Shown here piece after piece: positions 9,556 to 18,491 of a stretch of DNA of 64,000 nt (positions are counted from its first letter, which is position 1; each line of letters opens with the position of its first letter). Source of the DNA: Ewingella americana (GTDB taxonomy: Bacteria; Pseudomonadota; Gammaproteobacteria; Enterobacterales; Enterobacteriaceae); NCBI RefSeq assembly GCF_006438725.1, contig NZ_RCZD01000002.1, forward strand, positions 187,294-251,293, in the 5' to 3' direction. The notes beneath the pieces were generated by a model. That model worked only from the letters and a program-made list of their open reading frames with translations. It was not told where the DNA came from and searched no databases. The position numbers and the translations under genes were made by a program.

Positions 9556-10620
9556 ATGGCAAAAACGCTTCAAACCACTCTGGTCAGTGATGCACATCAC
9601 TCCGGCCTGAGATTTGCGAGACGTACCTATTTCCCCCGTATTATCGGGCTGGCTATGGGCAGCATCTGCGTGGCATCCGTCATCATTACCCACCCGACGC
9701 ATTTTTCCGTCTGGTTATTGTTGTTTCTCAACGGATTTATCTGGCCCCACGTGGCCTATTTGCTGGCTATCCGCGCCAGCAACCCGTTTAAAGCCGAAAT
9801 CCGCAACCTGCAAATTGACGTTATCTTTGGCGGTGCCTGGCTGGCGATGATGGGCTTTAATGCGCTGCCGTCAGTCGTTATTATCTCCATGATGGGCATG
9901 AATAATATTGCCGCAGGCGGTAAAACCCTGTTCTTCAAATGCATTGTTGCCCAGGCAACCGTGGCACTGTCGGTTTTTCTGCTGGCTGATATTCCTTTCC
10001 AACCAGAAACCCGCCCCTTCCAGCTCTATCTTTGTCTGCCGATGATTCTGATTTACCCGATTTTTCTGGGTAACGTCACCTTCCGCACCTCGAGAAAACT
10101 GTCCGAGCATAAGGAAGCCATTATGCAGATCAGCGTTCGCGATGGTCTGACCGGTTTATATAACCGACGCCACTGGGAATCGTTGCTGGATAATGAAATC
10201 GAGAGTCATCGCCGTTACCACTACAAAACCACGCTGGTGCTTATCGATATCGATCACTTCAAGGACATTAACGACAACTACGGCCACAACGTCGGCGATC
10301 AGGCGATTATACTCCTGGCTCAGGAGCTACAGCAGACCATGCGGACTGCCGACATCATTGGCCGTTACGGCGGAGACGAATTTGCCGCGATTTTGCCCCA
10401 CAGCACGGCAGAACAGGCGCAGAAGGCGATGGAGCGTTTACAGAGCCGTTTGGATAACAGTCTCTTCCCCCATTACCCTGAACTTCGAGTCCATATCAGT
10501 GCGGGTATTGCCGAGTGCAGGGAAGATCAGGAAAGTGCCGCGCAGTGGCTGAATGCAGCCGATACCGCACTGTATAAAGCCAAAAACGGCGGACGAAACC
10601 GGATCGAAGCGCGGGTATAA
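9556..10620 (+). CDS. MASE2-GGDEF diguanylate cyclase (DgcC/AdrA-like)
   Basis: The 354-residue protein has an N-terminal MASE2 membrane sensor (SGLRFARR near 16-23, then about five or six membrane helices to residue 175). A GGDEF domain follows, with the active GGDEF at 272-276 and an intact product-inhibition site RTAD at 263-266. Architecture and many residues match E. coli DgcC (AdrA), which makes cyclic di-GMP to activate cellulose synthase. Its place between tatE and ybeM is not the E. coli location, so orthology is uncertain. It stands alone; no phosphodiesterase gene is nearby. Confidence 0.9.
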   Translation: MAKTLQTTLVSDAHHSGLRFARRTYFPRIIGLAMGSICVASVIITHPTHFSVWLLLFLNGFIWPHVAYLLAIRASNPFKAEIRNLQIDVIFGGAWLAMMGFNALPSVVIISMMGMNNIAAGGKTLFFKCIVAQATVALSVFLLADIPFQPETRPFQLYLCLPMILIYPIFLGNVTFRTSRKLSEHKEAIMQISVRDGLTGLYNRRHWESLLDNEIESHRRYHYKTTLVLIDIDHFKDINDNYGHNVGDQAIILLAQELQQTMRTADIIGRYGGDEFAAILPHSTAEQAQKAMERLQSRLDNSLFPHYPELRVHISAGIAECREDQESAAQWLNAADTALYKAKNGGRNRIEARV

Positions 10621-10649
10621 ACGCCCTCTTTCCAGCCCGCCCGCCGATT

Positions 10650-11435
10650 TCAGATGAAACGGCTGAGAAAAGCCTGCGTTCTCGGGTGCTGTGGATTTAC
10701 CAACACCTCATCCGCCGCGCCCTGCTCCACCACATATCCCCGGTCCATAAATACCACCCGATCGGCAGCTTCTTTAGCAAACCCGATCTCATGGGTGACC
10801 ACGATCATCGTCAACCCTTGCTGTGCCAGTGAGCGCATGGTCGCCAACACTTCACCCACCAATTCCGGGTCCAGTGCTGACGTCGGTTCATCAAACAGCA
10901 TCAGTTTGGGTTTGACCGCCAGCGCACGCGCAATCGCCACACGCTGCTGCTGGCCACCAGAGAGATGACGCGGATAGGCGTCGGCCTTGTCGCTCAGCCC
11001 GACCCTTTCCAATAACTCGCGGGCATATTTCTCGGCCTGATGGCGGCTCTCTTTGTGCACGCCAATCGGCGCTTCAACGATATTCTGCATCACGGTCATG
11101 TGCGGGTAGAGATTAAACTGCTGAAACACCATGCCAATATCACGGCGCTGGCGGGCTATCGCCCTTTCCGACAGCTTATGCAACCGGCTGCCGCGCAGCT
11201 CGTAGCCAATCTGCTCGCCGCCCACCATGATCGAACCGCGATCGATATCCTCCAGATGGTTAATACAGCGCAGAAAGGTCGATTTCCCGGATCCGGACGG
11301 CCCGAGGATCACCACCACTTCGCTCGGTTTAACGTCCAAATCGATGCCTTTGAGTACTTCATTGTCGCCATAACTTTTATGCACATTACGCGCCACGACC
11401 AAAGAGGCCGGTGCGCCGGTCTCTTGCTGACTCAT
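10650..11435 (-). CDS. Polar amino-acid ABC transporter ATPase
   Basis: The 261-residue ATPase has Walker A GPSGSGKS (about 45-52), Q-loop [11 protein letters not shown], signature LSGGQQQR, Walker B LMLFDEP and the switch histidine in VVTHEIGFA. It belongs to the GlnQ/HisP group (polar amino-acid uptake). Its ATG overlaps the permease stop by four bases, so the three genes at 13305-10650 are translationally coupled. The substrate cannot be read from sequence. Confidence 0.93.
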   Translation of the reverse strand: MSQQETGAPASLVVARNVHKSYGDNEVLKGIDLDVKPSEVVVILGPSGSGKSTFLRCINHLEDIDRGSIMVGGEQIGYELRGSRLHKLSERAIARQRRDIGMVFQQFNLYPHMTVMQNIVEAPIGVHKESRHQAEKYARELLERVGLSDKADAYPRHLSGGQQQRVAIARALAVKPKLMLFDEPTSALDPELVGEVLATMRSLAQQGLTMIVVTHEIGFAKEAADRVVFMDRGYVVEQGAADEVLVNPQHPRTQAFLSRFI

Positions 11436-12415
11436 AGATCCTCCTTATGTACGATGCCCGGCTGGCTGACAATCGGGATGGTTTTCTCTTCACCAGATGC
11501 CTGACGGCGCTTAGTGGCAGAACCTGAACGGCGCGTACCGCGGGAGTAATAACGCTCGATTGCCGACTGACCGACGTTCAGCACCGAGGTGATCAGCAAA
11601 TACCAAATCACTGCCACCATCAGCATCGGCACCACTTCGAAAGTACGGTTATAAATGGTTTGCACTGAGTAAAGCAGATCACCCATGGCGATCACACTGA
11701 CCAACGAGGTGGCTTTGATCATGCTGATCAACTGATTTCCGGTCGGTGGAATGATCGCTCTCATCGCCTGTGGAATAATGATCCGGCGCAGTGCGCGGCC
11801 ACGGCTCATGCCGAATGCCTGCGCAGTTTCTGCCTGACCGTTATCAACCGACAGCAGCCCGGCGCGGATAATTTCCGCCATATACGCCGCTTCATTCAGC
11901 GCCAGACCGGCGATCGCCGCCGTCAGCGGCGTGATCAGATCATTGGTATTCCAGCTCATATATTCCGGGCCGAACGGAATACCCAGCACGACACGCGGGA
12001 ATAACGTCGACATGTTGTACCAGAACAGCAGTTGCACCAGCAGCGGCGTCCCGCGGAAAAACCAGATAAACATACCCGACAGGCGGCGCAGCAGCATACT
12101 TTGTGACAGCCGGGCAATCGCCAACATGAGCCCCAGAAACACGCCCAACAGCATCGAAATCACGGTAAGGCCGAGCGTGACGCCCAGCCCTTTGATCACC
12201 GTGGCTTCAGTAAACCATTGCGCCACCACATGCCATTCAAAATTAGGATTGCGGGCAACATTCCAGATCACATCGACGGCAATCAGCACCACGACAATCC
12301 AGGCTAACCAACGTCCGTAACTGCGAGGCGCGTGGGAAAACTCCACATTACGGCGTGGGTCCGACGTATAGTCATCCTTGGCGGCAGGCGGGGAACTATA
12401 CGTTTTATCCGTCAT
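11432..12415 (-). CDS. Polar amino-acid ABC transporter permease
   Basis: The 327-residue HisM/GlnP-family permease has an unusually long hydrophilic N-terminus (about 40 residues) before the first membrane helix, and about six membrane segments. The coupling motif [20 protein letters not shown] contacts the ATPase. It is the only permease gene in the operon, so it presumably forms a homodimer. Both ends overlap neighbours by four bases (ATGA). Confidence 0.92.
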   Translation of the reverse strand: MTDKTYSSPPAAKDDYTSDPRRNVEFSHAPRSYGRWLAWIVVVLIAVDVIWNVARNPNFEWHVVAQWFTEATVIKGLGVTLGLTVISMLLGVFLGLMLAIARLSQSMLLRRLSGMFIWFFRGTPLLVQLLFWYNMSTLFPRVVLGIPFGPEYMSWNTNDLITPLTAAIAGLALNEAAYMAEIIRAGLLSVDNGQAETAQAFGMSRGRALRRIIIPQAMRAIIPPTGNQLISMIKATSLVSVIAMGDLLYSVQTIYNRTFEVVPMLMVAVIWYLLITSVLNVGQSAIERYYSRGTRRSGSATKRRQASGEEKTIPIVSQPGIVHKEDL

Positions 12416-13305
12416 TTAGGCTGCGCCTTGGCCAGGTTAATACCAGGCGCGGCGATCATATTGTCTTGCAGACCCCATTTTTTCATGATGATGGCGTAAG
12501 TCCCATTATCAAACAGCTTCTGATAGCCCGCCAGAATCGCATCACGTACGGCAGAATCTTTCGGTACCACCGTACCCTGGAAGATATCGCCGAAGCCGTT
12601 GGCTTTGCCGGTGCCCGTTAACTCCAGCTGGCCGTTGGCTTTCTCAACAAAATAGGTCAGCGGTGCCTGAGAGGAGAAGAACGCATCGGAGCGGTTAGAG
12701 CGCACCGCCAGAATTGAGGTCGGCTGGTCGGTGTAAGACTGGACGGTTACCGCCGGTTTGCCATCTTTCACACACACGTCGGACTGCCTGCGGATCACTT
12801 GCTCCGCCGAGCCACCGGCCATCACCGCAATGCGTTTACCACAGGTGTCGTCCAGCGAATTAATCTTTTGCGGGTTGCCTTTATGCACGGCAAACACCAC
12901 GAACTCTTTCACGAAATCAACGAAGTCATTCTTCGCCTGACGGTCCGGGTAATCACCAATCGGGCCGATCCCCATTTGGTAGCGCCCCGCGGCCATACCA
13001 CTCAAAATACCGGACAACCCGCTGACAGAAGCATGTTCAATTTTCACACCCAGCACGCCCGCCAGTGCCGTGGCCAGATCGGCGCTGGCACCATCGAGAG
13101 AGTTATTGCCGGTGACAATTTCATACGGAGGAAACGAACCGTTATTCACTGACGTCATCACCCCTGACTTTTGAATCTCAGGCGGCAATTTCGCATGCAG
13201 TGCCGGGTCCATGGTTTGGGTCGGAATAGCCACACTTTCAGCCGCAAAGGCGCTTGTGGAAAGTATTGAAAGTATCGCAGCCGTCAGTAATTGTTTTGCC
13301 ATCAT
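12412..13305 (-). CDS. Periplasmic amino-acid-binding protein
   Basis: The 297-residue precursor has a signal peptide ending SAFA before AESVA (about residue 22) and a family 3 solute-binding fold with the typical SVNNGSFPPYEI and DGASADLATALAG segments. It delivers ligand to the permease and ATPase encoded downstream. GAGG lies eight bases before the first of two ATG codons. Related proteins bind polar amino acids or opine-like compounds; the ligand is unknown. Confidence 0.9.
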   Translation of the reverse strand: MMAKQLLTAAILSILSTSAFAAESVAIPTQTMDPALHAKLPPEIQKSGVMTSVNNGSFPPYEIVTGNNSLDGASADLATALAGVLGVKIEHASVSGLSGILSGMAAGRYQMGIGPIGDYPDRQAKNDFVDFVKEFVVFAVHKGNPQKINSLDDTCGKRIAVMAGGSAEQVIRRQSDVCVKDGKPAVTVQSYTDQPTSILAVRSNRSDAFFSSQAPLTYFVEKANGQLELTGTGKANGFGDIFQGTVVPKDSAVRDAILAGYQKLFDNGTYAIIMKKWGLQDNMIAAPGINLAKAQPK

Positions 13306-13525
13306 CTCTATTTCCTCTGTGTAAAAGTGGGTCTGGATGTTGTGAAAAAATCATGGGAATCATTTTGTTTTTGTTAACACCTTCCCTGGTGTTGATAACG
13401 CCTTATAAACTTGACACCGTCGGTTCCGGCGCTGTTCCGGGGTGTTTACTGCCGCGCTCCCTGGTGTTGTTCGCGCTTTTTTCTACTGCATCGCTCGCCG
13501 TTGAGGACCGGCTGGGCGGGGGTGA

Positions 13526-14326
13526 TCAGAGTTTGTCAGTGCGCAACTGCGGAATATCAAAACAGCGGTTTTCCAGCACCGGCAACACCTTTCGGGCGTG
13601 AATCAGACGATCTTTATCCAATTGAGCAAACACCAGCGCCGGGGCTTCTGCAGCCCGGGCAATCGCCACACCCAGCGGGTCAACCACCATACTGTTGCCA
13701 ATATTGCGTTCGCCACATTCGCCGACGGCCACCATATAGGTGGTATTTTCCAGCGCACGGGCGGTGACCAAAACGTCCCAATGCATCTCTTTGAGCGGAC
13801 CTTTCACCCAGGCGGCTGGCAGCACTAATACATCGGCACCGTCGAGCACCAGACGGCGCGCCAGTTCCGGGAAACGCACGTCATAGCAGGTCATCAGACC
13901 AACCTTGAACCCTGCGACCTCGACCAGCGGCGGAACCTCTTTGCCCGGCGTGACGTTTTTGGATTCCTGCGCCGAAAACGCATCATACAAATGCAGCTTG
14001 CGGTACTGGGAAATGATCTCGCCATTGCGGATAGAGATCAGCACATTCCATGCACGGCCATCGGGTGCGGGTGTATGTACGCTCATCATGGTGGTCATCT
14101 GGCTGCCGAGACTGGCCGCCAGTAACTGGCTAACAAACGGGCCATCGAGGGGCTGAGCCGCTTTTAACACCAAATCAGGATCCGCGATATCACGCGCCAG
14201 AATACCTTCCGGCAACACCAGTAGATCGACCTCCGCTTTCTGTGATGCCGCCATCAGCGACAGACAGGTTTCGGCATTGGCCTGCCACTGTTTGGCAACG
14301 GCAAACTGCCCTAATGCAACTTTCAT
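13526..14326 (-). CDS. ybeM: Carbon-nitrogen hydrolase, YbeM-like
   Basis: The 266-residue nitrilase-superfamily protein has the Glu-Lys-Cys triad: Glu40 in LPEGI, Lys near 110 in YRKLHLYDAF and Cys near 144 in MTCYDVRFPE. It is close to E. coli YbeM, the ortholog of Nit1, which hydrolyses deaminated glutathione as a repair amidase. The ATG at 14326 has GAGG seven bases upstream; the ATG six bases earlier is too close to it. It starts 15 bases after the stop of the binding-fold gene, so the two are probably one operon. Confidence 0.87.
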   Translation of the reverse strand: MKVALGQFAVAKQWQANAETCLSLMAASQKAEVDLLVLPEGILARDIADPDLVLKAAQPLDGPFVSQLLAASLGSQMTTMMSVHTPAPDGRAWNVLISIRNGEIISQYRKLHLYDAFSAQESKNVTPGKEVPPLVEVAGFKVGLMTCYDVRFPELARRLVLDGADVLVLPAAWVKGPLKEMHWDVLVTARALENTTYMVAVGECGERNIGNSMVVDPLGVAIARAAEAPALVFAQLDKDRLIHARKVLPVLENRCFDIPQLRTDKL

Positions 14327-14341
14327 GTTCATTCCTCAGGT

Positions 14342-15313
14342 TCAGTGACTCGCAGATTCAGCGGCAAATTGCGGGAAGAGTTCCGCCGCACTCAGGCGCT
14401 GAGCGGTCAGGTTCTGCCGGTGTAACTCTTCGGCAAAATCTTCAATCATTTTCTTATTGGCAACGTAGCCGTTTGCATTCCAGTCCGCAGGTAAATCAAT
14501 GACCGTGCGACGCAGATCATCCAGCAGCCATGGCGTGGTATCAGCATATTTGGCGCGTTTATCCATCCAGACCTGATAAGAACGTTCAATCACATCGCTC
14601 AGTGCCTGCGGTAACCACGGGTGCGCTTCGGCCAGTGCCGGTTTGATTGCCAGCAGATGAATACCCGGTACGTAACCTACCTTATTAAAGTAGGCCAGTT
14701 CAGCCTGACGGAAATCGGGCTGGAACTGACGGAAGCCGGAGTCCGGCCTGAAAAAACCTTCCGGCATGAAAGGCGTGAAGACGGCGTCGAGCCAGCCTTC
14801 CTGCAGCAACGCCATCATCGGGCGCTCTTCGGGCACCGCCTCAATACGCCCTACCCGGCCAAAACCGGCCAGACGATCAACAATAGGATGATCGGCAGTC
14901 AGACGGCCCACGTACCAGTTAGCGTCTTCAATACCCACGCCTTCCAGCGCCAGCAACGTGCGGGTCCAGGTGTTGCCGGAATCCTGCCAGCCCGTCAACC
15001 CGATGCGCTTACCGGCCAACTGAGACAGTTCGGTCAGCGGGCTGTCATCGCGAGTGATGATGCAGCGCTGACGAAAGCCACGCATCAGAAAATGAGGGAT
15101 CGCCAGCAGGTCATTTTCCCCTTTGGCCCGCCCCTGGGCATAACGGCTGAAGGAGACTTCGCCTGCGTCGTAGCGATCGCTGGTGGCTAAATCGCCAACC
15201 AGAGTGCCGACGCGATCAATCTCAAGAGTAAAACCTTCTGGTTTCACATCGCCCAACGCCAGTGGCGTAAAGTAATCCCAGTCACGAACAGCCAGTCTGA
15301 TGGTGATTGCCAC
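14342..15313 (-). CDS. Cytoplasmic substrate-binding-fold protein, dihydroxyphthalate decarboxylase-like
   Basis: The 323-residue protein has no signal peptide. Its segments (DYFTPLALGDVKPEGF, RYDAGEVSFSRYAQ, PHFLMRGFRQRCI, GWQDSGNTWTR) fit the family annotated either as 4,5-dihydroxyphthalate decarboxylase or nitrate/sulfonate-binding protein. Lack of a signal peptide favours an enzyme or cytoplasmic binding role. The GTG start at 15313 has AAGGGG six bases upstream. The MocR regulator gene is divergent, and the YbeM amidase follows. The true substrate is unknown. Confidence 0.75.
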   Translation of the reverse strand: MAITIRLAVRDWDYFTPLALGDVKPEGFTLEIDRVGTLVGDLATSDRYDAGEVSFSRYAQGRAKGENDLLAIPHFLMRGFRQRCIITRDDSPLTELSQLAGKRIGLTGWQDSGNTWTRTLLALEGVGIEDANWYVGRLTADHPIVDRLAGFGRVGRIEAVPEERPMMALLQEGWLDAVFTPFMPEGFFRPDSGFRQFQPDFRQAELAYFNKVGYVPGIHLLAIKPALAEAHPWLPQALSDVIERSYQVWMDKRAKYADTTPWLLDDLRRTVIDLPADWNANGYVANKKMIEDFAEELHRQNLTAQRLSAAELFPQFAAESASH

Positions 15314-15490
15314 AGCTTTCCCCTTATGAATCTGCAAATGAAAACATCATAAAAATTACATTTCATTGACTATTGGCGATCACACTCATGCCAATATGAT
15401 TATTTTATCGCCTCAATTGATTAAGTTTGATACTAATGGCATAAATTAATATGTACAATAGAATCTTTGTTACTGAACAAAAGGCAAAAA

Positions 15491-16834
15491 ATGAGTGAAA
15501 GTCTGCGGGTAAAAACACTGGATGCTGAGTGGTTCGCGGGGCATTTGCAGGACCGTTCAATGCGCGGCATTGCGCTCGAAACAGCGTCAATGATCCGTTC
15601 AGGCATTATTGAGATTGGCACCCATTTACCGGCGGTACGTGAACTGGCACAGGCACTGGGCGTCAGCCCGGCCACGGTGTCAGCCGCGTGGGGCCAGCTT
15701 CGCCGTCAAAAAGTGATTGCCGGACGCGGGCGCAATGGCGTCTGGGTGTGCGGCGATACGCTCTCCCCCCGCCCGGCGAGGTTTGAGAAAATCGGTAACT
15801 TCGGCGATCACATCATTGCCGATCTGGCGCTGTCATCACCGGATCCGGCCCTGCTGCCCGATCTTCGTGCCGCACTGCAGGCAGGCGTTAGCGCCGAGAA
15901 TCTCAATAGCTATCAGCGTGAGGCCATCGCTCCGGCGTTGCTCGCGGCGGTAAAACCCAGCTGGCCTTATGAAGCCGGGGCTTTTATGGCGGCCGACGGC
16001 GGCTTTGATGGTATGAACCTGACGTTGCAAACCCTGCTGATGCAAGGCTCGGTGGTCGCGATTGAAGACCCGACCGCCACCCGCCTGCTCGACATGCTGG
16101 ACAATCTGGGCGCGCAGGTTCTGCCGGTAAAATGTGATGAGTTCGGGCCGATACCTGAGTCATTGCAGATGGCGCTGGCGAAAAAGCCTTCGGCCTTTAT
16201 CTACCAGCCGCGGACCCACTCTCACTGCGGTCATGCGCTGAATGCCGAACGTTACGCGGTACTGGCGGAGATCCTCAGTACCAGCAATACGCTGATTATT
16301 GAAGATGATGGCATCGGGCAGTTGTCACGAGAAAAACCCATCAGCATGGGCAGCGTACTGCCACTACGCACGATTCACGTTCGCTCGTATTCCAAAGCCT
16401 ACGGGCCGGATCTGCGGCTGGCGGTGATCTCCAGCTCTGAAGATTTGATCAAACAGATCAAATCTTTTCGCAATTTTGGCGCAGGCTGGTCGAGTCGCAT
16501 ATTGCAGCAGGCGCTGGCGTACCTGATTAATGATGAAAAAACCCAGCAAGGCATTGAACACGCCCGCCAGGTCTATGCACAACGGCGTAAAGCGATGTCG
16601 GATGCGCTGAAAATTCGCGGCGTCACCATTCCCCACCGGGACGGTCTGTCCATGCTGATCCCGGTGCCTTCCGAGCAATTTGCCCTGGTTACCCTCGCGG
16701 CAAGAGGCATTGCGGTACTGCCCGGTGAACGCAGCCGCGTCGGGCCAGGACAGTTTATTCGCATCAGTACGTCACAGCTCAAAACCGAACAGATTGATGT
16801 TATCGCCGATGCGATTGTGCTGGCCCTTGGCTGA
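15491..16834 (+). CDS. MocR-type regulator (GntR HTH plus aminotransferase domain)
   Basis: The 447-residue protein has an N-terminal winged helix (about 10-85, with LPAVRELAQALGVSPATVSAAW). The rest is a fold-type I aminotransferase domain whose PLP lysine lies near 302 in SYSKAYGPDL. Such proteins sense amines or amino acids through PLP. The ATG at 15491 is preceded by AAGG; earlier in-frame codons lack a site. It diverges from the gene at 15313 across 177 bases and is the likely regulator of that operon. Confidence 0.9.
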   Translation: MSESLRVKTLDAEWFAGHLQDRSMRGIALETASMIRSGIIEIGTHLPAVRELAQALGVSPATVSAAWGQLRRQKVIAGRGRNGVWVCGDTLSPRPARFEKIGNFGDHIIADLALSSPDPALLPDLRAALQAGVSAENLNSYQREAIAPALLAAVKPSWPYEAGAFMAADGGFDGMNLTLQTLLMQGSVVAIEDPTATRLLDMLDNLGAQVLPVKCDEFGPIPESLQMALAKKPSAFIYQPRTHSHCGHALNAERYAVLAEILSTSNTLIIEDDGIGQLSREKPISMGSVLPLRTIHVRSYSKAYGPDLRLAVISSSEDLIKQIKSFRNFGAGWSSRILQQALAYLINDEKTQQGIEHARQVYAQRRKAMSDALKIRGVTIPHRDGLSMLIPVPSEQFALVTLAARGIAVLPGERSRVGPGQFIRISTSQLKTEQIDVIADAIVLALG

Positions 16835-16871
16835 GAAGCTACAAATTACTGTCGCAGCCGTGTAAAATCGC

Positions 16872-16931
16872 CCGACACGATGGAGATGGCATTCCTCCGA
16901 AACCGCCCTTACCGGCTAATGATGTCTACGC
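16872..16931 (+). ncRNA. Fluoride riboswitch (crcB motif)
   Basis: The leader of crcB contains the hallmark pieces in order: GGAGATGGCATTCCTCC, then AAACCGCC, then GGCTAATGATGTCTACG. These match the conserved core of the fluoride-sensing aptamer. The downstream gene encodes a fluoride exporter, which confirms the reading. A following stem (16942-16949 with 16964-16971, including one G-U pair) may be part of the expression platform; no clear T run follows, so control of translation or a weak terminator are both possible. Confidence 0.93.
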
Positions 16932-17004
16932 AATCTCATTGAGAGGTTCGTAGCATCACGCCGGAACCTTTCTGAATCCTCACTCAATCTTACGAAAGGC
17001 TTTT

Positions 17005-17388
17005 ATGTTTAGCACACTACTTGCAGTATTTATTGGCGGCGGTCTGGGCAGCGTTGCCCGTTGGTATGTCAGCATGAAGATGAACGGTATGACACCCGTA
17101 TTGCCTTTGGGGACGTTGACGGTCAATCTGGTGGGTGCCTTTATTATCGGTCTTGGCATTGCGATTTTCACTCGCCTCACTCACCTGGACCCGGTATGGA
17201 AATTGCTGCTGACTACCGGTTTTTGCGGCGGCCTGACCACCTTTTCCACCTTTTCGCTGGAGGTGGTGTACATGTTACAAGATGGCCGTTTTGCCGGTGC
17301 GTTGCTGAACATGTTCCTCAATCTGGCAGGATCTCTGGCCATGACGCTGTTGGCCTTCATGCTGGTCAGTTGGTATACCGCGCACTGA
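17005..17388 (+). CDS. crcB: Fluoride exporter CrcB/FluC
   Basis: The 127-residue protein has four membrane helices and the Fluc signatures [24 protein letters not shown] and [17 protein letters not shown]. It forms an antiparallel dimeric channel that lets fluoride leave the cell. GAAAGG lies five bases before the ATG. The fluoride riboswitch upstream regulates it. In E. coli crcB also lies near cspE and ybeM. Confidence 0.96.
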   Translation: MFSTLLAVFIGGGLGSVARWYVSMKMNGMTPVLPLGTLTVNLVGAFIIGLGIAIFTRLTHLDPVWKLLLTTGFCGGLTTFSTFSLEVVYMLQDGRFAGALLNMFLNLAGSLAMTLLAFMLVSWYTAH

Positions 17389-17399
17389 GTTAAAAAATA

Positions 17400-17427
17400 A
17401 CGATGCTTTTGGTAACAAAAGCATCGT
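17400..17427 (-). terminator. Hairpin reading as a minus-strand terminator
   Basis: A perfect 12-base stem (17400-17411 with 17416-17427) with a four-base loop. On the plus strand no T run follows, but on the minus strand it is followed by TATTTTTTAA. It may end crcB transcription weakly or end an unrecognised minus-strand RNA. Confidence 0.6.
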
Positions 17428-17481
17428 AGCTGGCTCATTGTGTGAGGTAAATCCGCTTACACCCACCATTTCCCCTATTGT

Positions 17482-17498
17482 CTTAATGTTTCCTTCAT
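17482..17498 (+). promoter_or_regulatory. Candidate PmrA box
   Basis: CTTAAT, five bases GTTTC, CTTCAT. The published PmrA site is two (C/T)TTAA(T/G) half-sites separated by five bases, often starting GTT; the first half is exact and the second is off by one. A -10-like CATACT sits at 17509-17514, so the box covers the -35 region, as expected of an OmpR-family activator. Confidence 0.55.
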
Positions 17499-17548
17499 TT
17501 TAGAACTTCATACTGGCGCCATAGATTTTGCACTTTCTGGAACCTGTT

Positions 17549-17644
17549 ATGTTCTCAATGCCTAAAACGTTTTCTGAATGCTTGATTGTTACGCTGTGTG
17601 TTCTCAGCGCCGCCATTTTCCTGCACACCTGGTTCTCTGCCTGA
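17549..17644 (+). CDS. 31-residue membrane peptide, PmrR-like
   Basis: MFSMPKTFSECLIVTL leads into one hydrophobic helix (about 12-26) and ends in HTWFSA. The spacing of VL, FL and the terminal WF(A) resembles my memory of Salmonella PmrR, a 29-residue inner-membrane peptide that binds and inhibits LpxT. A PmrA-box-like site and -10 lie 50 and 35 bases upstream, and a hairpin with six T follows. The ribosome site (TGGAA) is weak. The call rests on short similarity plus matching regulation, so it is a hypothesis. Confidence 0.5.
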   Translation: MFSMPKTFSECLIVTLCVLSAAIFLHTWFSA

Positions 17645-17670
17645 GGCATTTCCTCCCCCATTCCATAACG

Positions 17671-17704
17671 ACAGCGTGCGCTTTCTGAGCCTGCGCTGTT
17701 TTTT
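17671..17704 (+). terminator. Terminator after the PmrR-like gene
   Basis: ACAGCG (17671-17676) pairs with CGCTGT (17694-17699), with two further wobble pairs, followed by six T. The loop is long (about 13 bases), so strength is moderate. Confidence 0.55.
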
Positions 17705-17708
17705 GACA

Positions 17709-17755
17709 TTTACCTCCCGCGCCTGACCTCCTATACTTGAGAACGAACGTTCACA
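17709..17755 (+). promoter_or_regulatory. tetR promoter with overlapping palindromic operator
   Basis: TTTACC (17709-17714), 17 bases, TATACT (17732-17737) form a good sigma-70 promoter. Directly after the -10, 17738-17755 is a palindrome of form TGWGAACGWWCGTTCWCA. It covers the transcription start, the classic position for autorepression by the TetR protein encoded next. Confidence 0.7.
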
Positions 17756-17794
17756 CCTAATGTGTGGCGCATAACGTCAGGCAATCAAAACCCG

Positions 17795-18433
17795 ATGCTT
17801 CATCCTCAGGAGAGTAAAGAACTGCGCATTGGCGCCAGGCGCGATCAGATTATCGCCGCATCACGGGTTTGCTTTCGCAAACACGGATTTCATGGTGCAG
17901 GCATGGCGGAAATCGCCAAAATGTCGCGGCTCAGCGTCGGTCAGATTTACCGTTATTTCGCCAATAAAGACGCAATTATCGAAGAGATCGTGCGGCGCAT
18001 CGTGTTTAAAAAAATTCGTCTAATCACCGGTGATGCCCACAATCTGCGGCAGATGGCCGAGAATCTTGCCAACCGGCAGATTGGCGCACTGCACATTGAA
18101 CCTAAACAGAACAGCTGCCCGGAGCTGAGCAAGGAACAGATCGAAATCGACCATGCATTGATGCTGGAGGTCGCGGCAGAAGCCACGCGCAATCCGGTGG
18201 TGGAACAAATCTGGCGCGACGCAGAACGCCAACTGTTCAATGAAGCCAAAGCCATGCTGGCAAAAACCTATTCTCACCTGTCGGATGATGAATTAACCGC
18301 CCGGGTCGAAATACTGGCAGTCATTTGCGAAGGCACGGCGTTTCGCCGCCTGACCACCCTGCACGCAAACCCCGTTAATCTTGACGTACTTTATGACCGG
18401 CTTTTTAGCCAACTGTTTGACCCTGCAACGTGA
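17795..18433 (+). CDS. TetR-family repressor
   Basis: The protein has about 212 residues. Residues 10-60 hold the helix-turn-helix (RDQIIAASRVCFRKHGF, then MSRLSVGQIYRYFANKDAI); the rest is a helical ligand domain. The ATG at 17795 gives a normal TetR N-terminus but lacks a clear ribosome site; GTG at 17762 is the alternative. It precedes a Bcr/CflA efflux gene by 58 bases on the same strand, so it probably represses both genes through the operator at 17738-17755. Its inducer is unknown. Confidence 0.85.
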   Translation: MLHPQESKELRIGARRDQIIAASRVCFRKHGFHGAGMAEIAKMSRLSVGQIYRYFANKDAIIEEIVRRIVFKKIRLITGDAHNLRQMAENLANRQIGALHIEPKQNSCPELSKEQIEIDHALMLEVAAEATRNPVVEQIWRDAERQLFNEAKAMLAKTYSHLSDDELTARVEILAVICEGTAFRRLTTLHANPVNLDVLYDRLFSQLFDPAT

Positions 18434-18491
18434 CCACCACAGACGTAACCATCGCTTTCATCCCAAAAATCTACCGGAAACGGACATAATA

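Noticed and set aside
14621-15190. 189-codon plus-strand frame
   Set aside because: It lies wholly opposite the binding-fold gene and has an unnatural composition.
17400-17427. Hairpin considered as the plain crcB terminator
   Set aside because: The T run is on the wrong strand for crcB; kept as a minus-strand terminator with doubt.
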